Source: Cycas panzhihuaensis (taxonomy: Eukaryota; Cycadophyta). Taken from it: a stretch of 64,000 nt of DNA. Shown in pieces: positions 12,060 to 22,143 of the stretch. Under the pieces are notes generated by a model. The model searched no databases. It was given only the letters and a program-made list of their open reading frames with translations, and had not been told where the DNA came from. Numbering within the stretch: position 1 is the first letter of the stretch; each line of letters opens with the position of its first letter. The stretch lies in the NCBI GenBank assembly GCA_023213395.1, contig CM041465.1, positions 228,787,741 to 228,851,740 of the forward strand, read 5' to 3'. The position numbers and the translations under genes were made by a program.

Positions 12060-13420
12060 GGATATCTTTTGATCATACACCATGGAGTTGAGTGACGTCA
12101 TAGTCTTCGTACTAGAAAAAATGAATATTGGCTATCGATCTCTGCTTTCCTCTACCCAAATACACTGGAACTAATTTTCGTTTTTGGAAAATCAAGATGG
12201 AAAGTCTATTTATAGTCAAGAATCTTTGGAAAAGCAGTCATGGGGATGAACGGCTCATGAAGAAGGGAGGAAACCTTCAAAAGGAAGAATGTAATTGTTG
12301 TTGACGTGATACTTGCACTATTGATATGGATAACCTCCTACTTCCTATCACTTCATTGTTCGTGTTCTGCAACATCGATTCACCGACGCTTGGAAACTAT
12401 TGATCAAGTGCATGAAAAGGACCAAGAAGTACAGGAGAAAATCAAAAGGGCAAAGAATCAAAGGAAGAAGTTGAAGAGGAAAGAAAAGAAGGAAAAGCAG
12501 CGTAACAAAACCATAAGTCTCATAAAGGAACCAGCTCTGGACGTTGAAAATTTCAGGCATCAATCCCTGCCGATAATAGTTCGTGGAGACATGAGTTGCC
12601 TAACAAAAGGTATGGATAATATCCTGGTTTGTGTTGACAAGTTGATAGGAAGAATTCAATTGGTGACAGGTCTTACAGTAATTTGCATGTATTGGAAAAT
12701 ATCCATGATCTCCCTCAACTCAGTTACATTCTCCACTCTCATCTTTGAGAAGATCAAAATTATAACAGCATATCCTAGAACGGCACTAGGAAGTTGCTTT
12801 CAAAGGAACATAAGGAGGATATCATGTCACGGGATCTTGCTTATCGAAATCATATTTCCTTTTGGATAGGTTACCTGATTATGAAAGTCAATCAGATTGA
12901 AATAATGATCCATGTATGTATATCCATAATCAGGAAGCATATGCGTGTGAGTATCATAGAAATACTCATTATACTTAGTTCATGGAATTCCTTGAGCGAC
13001 ACAGAGAAAACAAGGTACATCACACAGATTACAGGAACTCAACTCAATAAATCCATTGCTTCAGGGGAGGATAGTGATGATGTCTCATTGCTACATTTGG
13101 ATAACGATGATATTGCTAATATCTATTTTTTTGGTCACTCACCCACTAAAGAAAATGGAAGTAAACAGGTGATAGATGTCTTTGATGAGTACATGCAAGA
13201 TCATGTGCAATTAGCCATCATCCACCACTTGTTCAGCATGTCAAAGGATTCTCAACTATGTATGAAGCTGAAAGAAGCAAAGCTCGAAGATCGTCAGTTC
13301 AAAGGACAGATTCAGAAAGGACACTACAAGGTTGAAAACCAAGACCATGCCCAAGACATGGTGTTCAAGACCTTTCCAAGATCAAGACGGTGGAGATTCA
13401 AAGAAGATAAAGTACATTAG
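12060..13420 (+). pseudogene. Gag-like start plus lysine-rich module of unknown role (element B)
   Basis: It begins with a gag-like N-terminus (CCATGGAGTTGAGTGA at about 12080; WK.KM-like segment at about 12190), then frames 12306-12869 and 12794-13420. A basic segment NQRKKLKRKEKKEK is followed by a hydrophobic stretch containing NILVCVDKLIGRIQLVTG. The same order occurs in element D at 22144-23372 (NQKKKLKRKEKR; NITLICVDKFIARFQ). The two frames overlap out of phase, so at least one frameshift is present. No pol domain is seen. The final part, rich in polar residues, runs to about 110 bp before the polypurine tract. Function is unknown; the gag assignment is inference from the WK motif only. 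Confidence 0.5.
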
Positions 13421-13529
13421 AGTCATTGATAGTCATGTCAGTCTTGTCATGTTGTCTTTAATGTTTATAGTCTCAAATTCATGTCAAGTGTCAATGTATG
13501 TCAAAGTGTCATTAAACATTAAGGGGAGG

Positions 13530-13892
13530 TGTTAGAAATAATGTTTAATGTGTGTGGGTCCTAGAATGATAAGTGATAGTCCTAAGTCTTAGGGTCAAAA
13601 GATCATTATAATACTATGTAAAGGATATAAGTTTATTGGTCAAGTTTGTGGTATAATGCTATTGGTCAGGACAAAGGTATTTGTCCCACATGCACCACTT
13701 GGGATGTATAGTCTCCCACCTCTTTGGTATATAAAGGTGGTTGAGGTAGTATGTAAACATATCACATCATCAAGGCTCACCTTGAGTCCTTGGTGCTTTT
13801 GGTATGATAATATATTCTGATTATATTGTGTGATTCTCTGGATGTTGATATTGTTCTTATGGTTGAATGTTCTCCATGTTAAAATCTCAACA
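13530..13892 (+). repeat. 3' LTR of element B
   Basis: It is identical to the 5' LTR apart from one extra A in GGTCAAAAGATC. It is preceded by the polypurine tract AAGGGGAGG and followed by the CCTTT target duplication. Confidence 0.95.
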
Positions 13893-13897
13893 CCTTT

Positions 13898-15482
13898 TAA
13901 TGCTTGGAGAGTAGAGGAAAGAATCACTTGCAAATTGAAGACGCCAAGCACCACGTGTTGGGACTTTGAAATAGTCCCAACAATCAACAAAAGAAAATGA
14001 TTTTATTAGAAAAAGATGTTTTGAGCCCCCCCTTTTTGACTAAGGGGAATAGGTCGCCATGCAAGGTGCCTTAAAAAAAGTGTTAAGATAGTGATAAAAA
14101 TCACTTTATCAAGGTGTTAACACTTTAAAATCACTTTATCAAGGCCTTTTAACACTTATGCAACATGAATCAATTGTTAAATGAGACAGAAATGCCAAAG
14201 AAGTAAAGGCTGAATTTTCACTTTTTTTGCAACTTTGAATGACAATATCACCATGCAGGGAGCCTTGAATGAGGACTTAAGCCAACAATTTAACTCTTCA
14301 AAGATAGGAGATTGGCTGAGCTAAAGTGATGTAATGAAATCACTAGTTACAACAAAGATTTTAATCCTCAAAAAGTGAAAAAAAGTTGATTTTTCCTTAC
14401 GAAATTTTAAGTCAAACAACAAAAAATGACAAAGTGTAGGCTTAAAACAAAGGAAAAATATTAATTTCTGAGTGCATATCACTTGGAAGGATTGAAATCT
14501 ATCTCTAAATCACAGTATTTTAGTGATCAAGTTGCTTTGAAGAAAAAACACTTAAAAAATAATGATTTAGACTTGAAAAAGGCGTTTTTAATGTTTTTAA
14601 ACTTAAGTTAAAAGTGACTTTAGAAACAAAAGGTTTATGTAAAGTGGAATATGCTTAGAATATTCCACATAACATAACCTAAAGTCCAAACTTAAGAAAA
14701 ATTTAAAAGAAATTTTTAAGAAAATTCGAAGGAGTTGTTCGAACGGCAGCGGGACGAAGCGACAACTGTGGACCTTCAAAGTTTCGTGTCTCCTCAATGG
14801 ATCGTCAGATTGAGACAAAATTTGAGAGGCAGGGGCACCCACCAAGGATTGAGGTGTACCTCAAGTTTCAGCTCGTTTCGTTTTGCGTAGAGTGAGAACG
14901 AACAAATCGAAGTTGAAACAAGGCACATATTTAGAGGGAGTCACCACAGTCGGAACAACAGTTGCAACTCTCTTCCAATGCTTGCAAAATGTTCGTGGGG
15001 TCCACTAAGGGTGTGTGCAGGTTTTTCTAGATGAGTAGGAGGCTCCAACAAGCGCACACGAGTAGATTTAGCTTTCCTTGTGGGGTTTGAGGGTTGAAAT
15101 CAACCCAGAAATACTTCATAACCAACAGAGAGTTAGTAGCTCACAATAATATGAGTTAGTGAGATTTAGAATCCTTTAGAATACCCCTGCACCTTGTTTT
15201 GTGAGAAAAAATAACCAGAATATTCAGTTTCTAGTGCAAAAGCCACATAAAATGTAAGTAAAACTCGCTTGAAACCTCTGAAAAAATGTCTCAAATCAGA
15301 GTCTAACCACTTCTAGTCTTCAAAATACTTCAAAACAGCCTTGATCTGCAGAGATAAGCTTCAATAATCTTTGGATTGCCTTCAAAGAGCGAACGTCGTC
15401 ACCAAGGGGGTGTAAAAACCCACTTTGAATCTCTAATGAGCAAGAAAAAAAATCATAGAACAAAAGGAACTAGTCTCCTCTA
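13898..15482 (-). other. Leader of element A, primer-site-proximal part
   Basis: This non-coding leader of A corresponds to about 56420-57950 of H. It contains two copies of the GGTC-CCATGCA-GGTGCC-type motif (14052-14070 and 14246-14264) that also recurs in the leader of H. No reading frame is credible. Confidence 0.7.
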
Positions 15483-15494
15483 GCTCTGATACCA
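15483..15494 (-). promoter_or_regulatory. Primer-binding site of element A
   Basis: GCTCTGATACCA on the + strand is TGGTATCAGAGC on the element strand, two bases from the LTR end, complementary to initiator-Met tRNA. Confidence 0.9.
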
Positions 15495-15496
15495 AA

Positions 15497-16041
15497 TGTG
15501 AAAATGGTCAAATGGCCTTACAATCCCAAGATCTAGAAGCTATGTTCACTCTAGTTCTAGAAAGCAAATAAACTAGACTAAGAATGAAGCTATGAGATCA
15601 AACATGAGCAAGATCAAGCATGAAGAGAAAGAGCAAAATGATACCAAAGATGAGGAGTTGGAATTGGTCCAACCTCCAAATGAATAGTAGTTTGATTAGT
15701 AAACTAGCAGCATAACAATGAAGCTCCAACTCTATATGAGAACAATGAGGAGAGGTCTCAATATATAGAGTGAAAGGAGAGACCTAAGGTATTGGATGTT
15801 TGACAAGTGTGAAACATCCAATGTACATGCCTTGGATATGGGACAAGTGTCCTTTAGGGCTCTCAAGTGAGCAACAGTGCATGAGTGTCCATTTGGCCCT
15901 TTAGTGACAATGTTGTGTCACTAGGAAAGAATGTGAGTGTGTACTTTATCACTTAAGTGATAAGTCACAAAAGTACAAAAGTATAAATAGTACATGAATA
16001 ATAAAGTACATAGGCTTAACATGTAAACATAAAGTTTAACA
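15497..16041 (-). repeat. 5' LTR of element A
   Basis: It is 545 bp long and ends against the GACCC duplication at 16042-16046. A TATA-like box lies at about 15761-15767 on the - strand. It is shorter than its partner by a 16-bp indel. Confidence 0.95.
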
Positions 16042-16046
16042 GACCC

Positions 16047-17080
16047 CACATTAACTATTATTTTTTTGGGAGAAGTATTTCATTACATGGTAGTCAATGG
16101 GGGAGGTGCAGTTAATGTACTACCAACATCGACATGGAAGAGTTTGGGAAGCCCAAAGTTGGAGGCCACAACCTCCTCCTTGAAATTGGCTAATGAATTC
16201 TTGGTGAAACTAGTGGGGAGTTTACCTAACATAAAGTTGGATGTAGTAGGCATTGTGGTTCCAATAGATTTTACCATAGCGGAGACTATGGAAGGGATGG
16301 TACCTTATCTGACATTGTTAGGGCACCCACGGTTGTGTAAAATAGAATGCCTACAGAGTTGGAGTGATGTGACCTTCATCCTAATGGGTGGTGTAAATGT
16401 AGTTTCTCATCCTATGCCTGGAGAAGGAAAGTTTTCAATTGAAGTCATTTTAGATGATGCCTCAAGCATGACTATTGCTGGTGATGGGACTTCATCGATA
16501 TTCGAAGAAATGAATTTTTATCATGCAGCAGAGAAAGCACACACCATGAACAATTTGCACAAGTACAAGCTCAATCATGATGTACAACTTCACCCTTGAC
16601 AATTCTTTAGATGAGGAGGGTGTGAAACAACTTGTAAGTTATTGGGTGCAGGAAATAATAAAAATAACTTCTAGTAACATGGATAATAATAAAAATAACA
16701 ATTCTGAGTATATTAATGTTTTGTGTAGTGGTAACATAGAAAGTAGTATAGAAAATGAAGGTATGAATGATATTTCTTTAGCACATAAGCATGAAAGGCA
16801 TGAAATAGAAAAAGTGGTAGAACCAAATTCCTCATCCCTAAGCCCTAACCCTAACCCTAATCCTAGTTCCAACCCTAATCGTATACCAAAACTCAATCCT
16901 AACTTCAACCTTAACCTTACCTCTACTTCGTGCATGGGTATTGAAGTAGATTCTCCTTCTGTAGTTTGCACTAGGGAAGAGAGTAATAGCTCTTCCTCGT
17001 CCTCTCTACGGGTATATTCTCCGAAGAACCACTCTTGTCCATTTGAAGGTAGCACCCCTAAGATTTGCGGGTTTGCATGA
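16047..17080 (+). pseudogene. pol: Gypsy protease region and linker (element C)
   Basis: The frame 16066-16599 carries the retropepsin motif VNGGGAVNVLP, where plant gypsy elements usually have (I/V)DGGSAVN; the catalytic Asp is Asn here. The flap-like and C-terminal GHPRL part follow. The overlapping frame 16577-17080 is a low-complexity Asn/Pro/Ser-rich linker, including repeats of CCTAAC at about 16845-16925 encoding NPNPNP. Protease would process the polyprotein; the Asn change makes that unlikely. The sequence continues the gag broken at 3658. Confidence 0.65.
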
Positions 17081-17923
17081 AAGGGGGGAGGGTTTACTGA
17101 TGATGACTTGAGGGATTCTTATTTTAGGGATAGGATAACCATTTCAAAAGATAGGAAATTTGGCCCTTTCCTTGGAGACAAGGTAGCTTCATTATTTGGT
17201 AAAGAATTATGTGGTACAACTCATCTAGTCCAATGTATGGAGTGTTGCTTAGAACAAAAAATAGTAGATAAGTCTTGTCGGGGCTTGGATTTTGTTAGCA
17301 TTGGTACTTAGCCTACCAAGTTTTGTTGCGTAGTCGGGTGGATGTTCAAGCAACCTTCCAACTACGAATTAATCTCCCTGACAAATTATCTATTCCACCC
17401 TTTTTGGGAGGAGAGTGGCCAATAAAACATGTTAAAATGTGTAAGAACTTTTGGGTATCTCGAAGTATACCCAAATGAAATTGGAGTCATATTATCAAAC
17501 CTTGGGCAAATTAGGGAAAGAATGGCTACTCTAAAGGGAGAAAATTGGGGAAGCCTCTTGGCATACTTTGAAACATTCTTTTATTAGAACACTTTTACGC
17601 TTATCAAAGAATGAAAATATCAATAAGATACTTAAACGGATTAGAAGGTTAAGCATAGAAGTAGAAGTAGAACAACCTAAATCCATGTCATTATCAAGAA
17701 CTCTAGAGTGTAGATAGGAACGATGAAGAGGAAACTCATAATTTTCCTCTCGAGTACATAGGGTTGCAATATGGTAATTAGAATATACAAGATACCTTGG
17801 CACACTAGGTAACAAAGGACAATAAAATGGAATTTGAGGAAATAAAAACAACAAAGATTAACTTGGAAGATAAGGAGAATCCTTGTAATATGCCCATTGG
17901 AGATTACTGGGATGAAAAAATAG
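17081..17923 (+). other. Protease-RT linker of element C
   Basis: Short discontinuous frames (such as 17108-17311) and many stops are seen between the protease and RT domains. No separate gene is recognised. Confidence 0.5.
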
Positions 17924-18704
17924 TTGTCGAAGTTCAGGCATTGTTTGAAGACATGGTCCTATAAGGACCTAAAGGGCATCCCTATGAAAATTAGGATGCA
18001 ACATATTGATCTTATAGAAGGGGCCAAGCCAATAAAACAAAGGCCCTATTGTATGGATCTTAAGTACAAGGAGAGGGTTAAAGTAGAGTTAGATAAAATG
18101 TTAGGAGTTGGATATGTCTATGAGTTTTACTATAGTGATTGGGTAAACCTAGTGTGGGTGGTGCCCAAGAAGAATGGGAAAATCAGAGTTTGTATGGATT
18201 ATTGGCAATTGAAGAAAGTAACAAAGAAAGATCCTTTTCTAATTCCCTTCATAGAAAATGTGTTAGAGATGTTAGGAGGTGTATTTGTTTACATATGGAT
18301 TCAATGGATATAATCAGGTTTGTATTACTCCAGAGGATCAAGCGAAGACAACCTTTGTGACAGAATGGGGGACTTAAGCTTATAGGATCATGCCCTTTGG
18401 GTTAACTAATGCGCTAGCCACATTCCAACGCAATGTAATTAATATCTTTAGAATAATGTTAGGGAATGAAGTGGTAGTGTTTCTAGATGATTGGACCCTA
18501 TATGGAATCATGAAGAACCATATGGAGAATCCGAGAGAGATGTTGCAAACCTATAGAGAAAATAATCTCTGCTTAAATTCGATAAAGTGTACATTCTTGG
18601 TTCCATTTGGGAATCTATTAGGTCAGATTATGAGTAAAGACGACTTGTTAACGGATTTGACAAAAATGTTTGGCATCTTGCATTTTCTAGTTCTAGTGAC
18701 ATGA
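17924..18704 (+). pseudogene. pol: Gypsy reverse transcriptase (element C)
   Basis: The first part (17924-18313) shows WSYKDLKGIP, AKPIKQRPYCM, WVVPKKNGKIRVCMDYWQL and KKDPF. A frameshift at about 18290 is followed by the frame 18390-18704 with MPFGLTNALATFQR and the catalytic VVFLDDWTLYG box (F-x-D-D intact). These are RT motifs of Ty3/gypsy elements. It would copy element RNA into DNA, but the frameshift and a stop before the thumb make it non-functional. Confidence 0.9.
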
Positions 18705-19345
18705 AAGCAGTTGAAGGGTTTTTTGGGGCTGATTAGATACTATAGAAAGTTCATAAAGGGATGTGCATATACTGGGTCCTTTGGAGGATCTACTAAGGAA
18801 AGATATAGAATGGGAATGGGGAACAAAGAAACAAGAAGCATTTGAGTCTTTGAAGCGAGCAATAATGTCTGCACCTATTCTACAATTTCTTGATTGGAAC
18901 GAGATCTTTGATATGCATATGGATGCGTCACAGTATGCCATTAGGTGCATACAAGCACAGCCAGGAGAGAGGAATATTGATCATCCCATATATTTTGCTA
19001 GTAGAAAATTGACAAGAGCCAAACAAAACTATACAATAATAGAAAGAGAAGGTCTAGGGATGGTGTATGCCTTGCAGATGTTTTGGCATTATTTGTTGTT
19101 GAATTAGTTTATTTTCTAAGATACACCAGGCACTTATGTATCTTGTTAATAAACCATTGTTGAGAGGGTGCATTAGTAGGATGGCTAATGATATTCCAAG
19201 AATTTACATTCAAGATTGTGGTGAAACATGGAAATGTGCATATCATTCTCAACCAATTATCTAGAATCCAAATTGGGGAAAAACCCATTGAAATAGCAGA
19301 TGATTTCCTAGATGCAACATTATATAGTGTAGAAGCAGTATTAGC
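18705..19345 (+). pseudogene. pol: Gypsy RNase H (element C), truncated downstream
   Basis: The frame 18763-19107 has PLEDLLRKD.EWEWG, FDMHMDASQYAIRCI and the RNase H core YFASRKLTRAKQNYTIIEREGL. 19188-19409 continues with FKIVVKHG(N)... and LSRIQIGE. Homology ends about 19345 without the integrase normally found next, so the element is truncated or rearranged here. Confidence 0.8.
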
Positions 19346-19661
19346 GAAATGGTATGTAGTGTTCCCACTACCAGAAACTAACTCCAGTCTCAGTTTGGTC
19401 GACTTCTAATAGCTACTTTGGTTGACTTCATTATATAGCTTAGTCTGGCTTATCTTAATTACTTATTTTGGCCAACTTGAATAATCCATTCTTGCTGACT
19501 TTTTAAATAGCTCTTTGGCCACTTATTTATAGGGATTTTTGGCCTATAAGTTTGAGCATCACTTTTGGAGCTACGAATTTGCCATAATTTTGGTCTTAAG
19601 GGTAGCATTGGAGGATGTCTTGCCTCGAAGAGGAAGCTCACGACTAGGGCTTTTTCACTTG

Positions 19662-19697
<36 letters not shown>

Positions 19698-19767
19698 TCA
19701 TCATAATATTCAATACTATTGGATTATTTCATACTTAGAGCATATAAACAAGCTCTAGTTGCGCACT
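19346..19767 (+). repeat. LTR-like gypsy remnant
   Basis: The segment shares words with the sequence after the chromodomain fragment at 46820-47000 (CTTATTTATAGGG, TTGCCTCGAAGAGG). Both therefore look like the 3' end or LTR of related gypsy elements. Its limits are not defined. It contains the TA microsatellite and stops at the start of the LTR of D. Confidence 0.4.
19663..19694. repeat. (TA)16 microsatellite
   Basis: Sixteen uninterrupted TA units. They create spurious YIYIYI reading on the opposite strand. Confidence 0.95.
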
Positions 19768-20176
19768 TGTTAGAAGATAATGTTTAATGTACTTAGATAA
19801 AAGTTGGGTCTTAGGATCAACAATGTTAAGGTCCTAATTATTATGTTAAGGTCTAAGGGTCACATATTATAATATTGTTATGTAAGTAGTTGGAAGGTCA
19901 TTGGTCAGTTAGTAGGTGAAAAGTCATTGGGTATGTTAAAGGTCATTTGTCTCACATGTAACTCTCCTCATTTTCATATTTCCAGCTATGATGTATAAAT
20001 AGGTGAGTGAGGTAGAGTAGGCATATCAAGAAATCATGGAGTCTCATGTTGAGTCCATGGTGTGGTAGTATCATGTTGTAGTCATCTTTGATATGAGTTA
20101 ATACAATTTCCATTTTGTTCAGTGATCTTGTCCATTGGTGTTGATGTTGAATACTCTCCATGTTGAAAGTTTAACG
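19768..20176 (+). repeat. 5' LTR of element D
   Basis: It starts TGTTAGAAGATAATGTTTAATG, close to the first bases of the LTR of B, and ends GTTTAACG just before a primer site. A TATA-like TATAAATAGG lies at about 19994. Overall it differs from B apart from scattered words (TTGTCTCACATG, GTATCA, CTCTCCATGTT), so D is a diverged relative. No 3' partner was found in the window. Confidence 0.75.
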
Positions 20177-20188
20177 TGGTATCAGAGT
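20177..20188 (+). promoter_or_regulatory. Primer-binding site of element D
   Basis: TGGTATCAGAGT, one mismatch from the initiator-Met primer site, directly follows the LTR. Confidence 0.8.
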
Positions 20189-22143
20189 AGGTTGCATATC
20201 AAGGTTGTTGTTCTGTAGGTTCTCCAAGTTTTTGATAAAGGTGAAGGTAGCTCTGCTAAGTTGGTTGCCGGATTGAGGATTTGAATTGGGAAGGTGAAGT
20301 CCCAAGGACATCATTGTTGTAAGGTGTGCAAGTGTTGATATAAGACAAAATTTTGTACCGGGTAATTCTGTCCTCTTATCTTGTTATGTGAAAAAGCCTA
20401 TGAGGTAGGGCCTTACAGAGTCCTTGGCTAATGAAATTGTGACATGTGAAGATATTGCTGGTCAATCTTTCTTCTATGAAGAAATTAGTGATGATATATA
20501 TATTCTGTTAAGAACCAAGCGAAGTATTGTGTGCATTCAAGGGTTTTGTGATGAAAATTATTAAAGAAGTTTTTGATAAAATTTGATAAGATCAATGATT
20601 GGATGAGAGAATTAGTGCAAGAATGCAATTATGATATCTACCAGATGAATGGCATGCTGTCTGTTGATGAATTTGATGAACATTATGTTTTCCAGGGCGT
20701 GCATTCTATCATTGATGGTTCTCCTCACAAACCATGGGGACCTCATGAGAAAAGGAGCAATAAGATTATGCTTTACAGAATGCTTATTGTGAGCCCTAAA
20801 ATATGTTTGTCTCCATGATTTGCTTGACTGTAATGAACAACTTTGCCTTGCGGCCCAATCTTGGCCTTGGTGGAAGACACTCCAGCCTTTCATAACACCC
20901 ACAACCTTCCATTGTTGTTGGACTGCATGACACTGTTTTCATCCCTGTGAACTTTAATTGGGGGATAATTAGAAGCTTTCCTCGACCCTCTCTGAAATAG
21001 ATCAACCTCTGTGAAATGGTTCACTATCAAACCCTTGGTGAGTCTTAATGCAAGGTGGGAAAGAAGCCCTAGTTGGGTTTTGAGGTTGGAAAGACAATTT
21101 AGTAGCCAGGATAAGCACTGCAAGGGTCAATTCAGAGGAGGTCAAATGGCTGTGTCGAGTACACAGACACAAATACAACAGAGCACACTAAAGCCCATTG
21201 AGATTTGAACCTTAATCGTTTGCATAGCCACTGGTTTGCAGCTCGGGCGGCTCACACCTGTAAGTCTCAGTCTCATTGTTTCAAAGAGCTCTCTCCCCTG
21301 TGCAGTGAAGGGAGAATGATTTGAACCCCCGATAAATTATAAATTCAATTTCATAGCACTTTAAGTAGTTTATGGTTAAAAGAAAATGATGCAATTCAAA
21401 CAATGAAGTTTTGGAACTGTATCTTGAGTTGGCTGAGCGGAAGCTTCATAGTTGTGGCTGGTATGAAAGGGACATTTGCATGAGACCAGAGGCATCTGTA
21501 ATAGAGGAATCAAGTGCGTTGAGATCGATCAGCAACTGTACACGACTGAAGACATTCCTTGAGACCATTCAGAGCCACTAAATCAGAGGTAGGCTCAACC
21601 TTGATCATCGAACGAGAGAATCAAAGGAGAATTTGCCACTGCCACATATGCAGATCAGTTAGGGTTTGGTGATACGTTATTATCATTTAGGGTTTGGTGA
21701 TACATTAATTTTCTAAGTATTAGAATAAATATAATTATATTGAAAAGTTCCCTTAGATCTGTGCGGATGTGAAAGAAATTGAGATAGATCTTATAAATTT
21801 TGCAAAATCAATTTCTAATTAAACTAGATTGAAATGGGGTTTAAAATCCGCTAGACCCTTAACGGTTAAGCCCCCGGTTTTATAGAGCTTTAATATGACC
21901 TGATGCTTATAATCTAAATGGGCTTATCTCTTAACCTTATCAGTTTGGTCTTCAAATGGGGTGCTTGCACAATTTGCTTCATATCCTTGCATCTAGGAAT
22001 CTGTTTTACAAACTGTCTGAGGCATTGGAATCGTATTTTAGAAACAATCCCTTTGGTGTAAATTTTGAAGGTATTTGTTGTTGATGCTGCTGATTTGATA
22101 GGTTTATTTTAGCTTAAAGTGAGTGCATCGCTTAGTCTCATAC
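20189..22143 (+). other. Interior of element D, no recognised gene
   Basis: The leader matches B only near its start (shared GGGAAGGTGAAGTCCCAAAG words at about 20290). From about 20800 to 22080 there are small overlapping frames on both strands, none recognisable. This interval may be captured DNA as in B. A tRNA-like segment lies at about 21195-21330. The phrase TTTAGGGTTTGGTGATAC is repeated near 21660-21705. Confidence 0.4.
21195..21330 (-). repeat. Possible tRNA-derived SINE-like segment
   Basis: The - strand reads a polymerase III B-box-like GGTTCAAATCTC (about 21203-21215), preceded by a D-arm-like CTTACAGGTGTGAGCC (about 21245-21265). A second GGTTCAAATC lies at about 21322-21332. 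Spacing resembles a tRNA with a long variable arm. No tail or flanking duplication was established, so this is tentative. Confidence 0.25.

Larger units (their letters stand above)
9139..13892 (+). mobile_element. Non-autonomous LTR retrotransposon B carrying host gene fragments
   Basis: Complete termini: LTRs 9139-9500 (362 bp) and 13530-13892 (363 bp) differ only by one inserted A; 5-bp duplications CCTTT lie at 9134-9138 and 13893-13897; initiator-Met primer site at 9501-9512; polypurine tract AAGGGGAGG at 13521-13529. The 4-kb interior has no protease, integrase or RT. It holds leucine-rich-repeat gene pieces in antisense (about 11050-12012), an unassigned coding-like stretch (about 10200-10720) and a lysine-rich module shared with element D (12060-13420). 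LTR identity marks it as the youngest insertion here. Movement would need proteins from an autonomous relative. Confidence 0.95.
3664..16041 (-). mobile_element. Ty1/copia retrotransposon A, interrupted by element B
   Basis: The element is bounded by two LTRs (3664-4224 and 15497-16041) with 5-bp target duplications GACCC at 3659-3663 and 16042-16046. It reads on the - strand: 5' LTR, initiator-Met primer site, long leader, gag, PR-IN-RT-RH, polypurine tract, 3' LTR. Removing nested element B leaves 7619 bp, nearly the 7614 bp of sister copy H. The LTRs differ by about fifteen substitutions plus a 16-bp indel. Gag and pol carry stops and frameshifts, so it is dead. Confidence 0.95.
1517..19345 (+). 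mobile_element. Ty3/gypsy retrotransposon C, old and split by element A
   Basis: The coding order is gag (about 1560-3658), protease, RT, RNase H (16047-19345), all on the + strand. It is interrupted by the 12.4-kb copia element A; the 5-bp GACCC on both sides of A rejoins the two halves. Many stops and frameshifts make it a fossil. The RT begins with a WSYKDLKGIP motif, typical of non-chromodomain plant gypsy lineages (Tat/Athila-like); that lineage call is inference. No integrase is recognisable after RNase H: the sequence turns into LTR-like DNA at about 19350, so the 3' part is deleted or replaced. Confidence 0.65.

Noticed and set aside
16840-16930. CCCTAA-like repeats resembling telomere sequence
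   Set aside because: Units are irregular and in frame with an Asn/Pro-rich linker between gypsy protease and RT, so they are coding low complexity and not an interstitial telomere tract.
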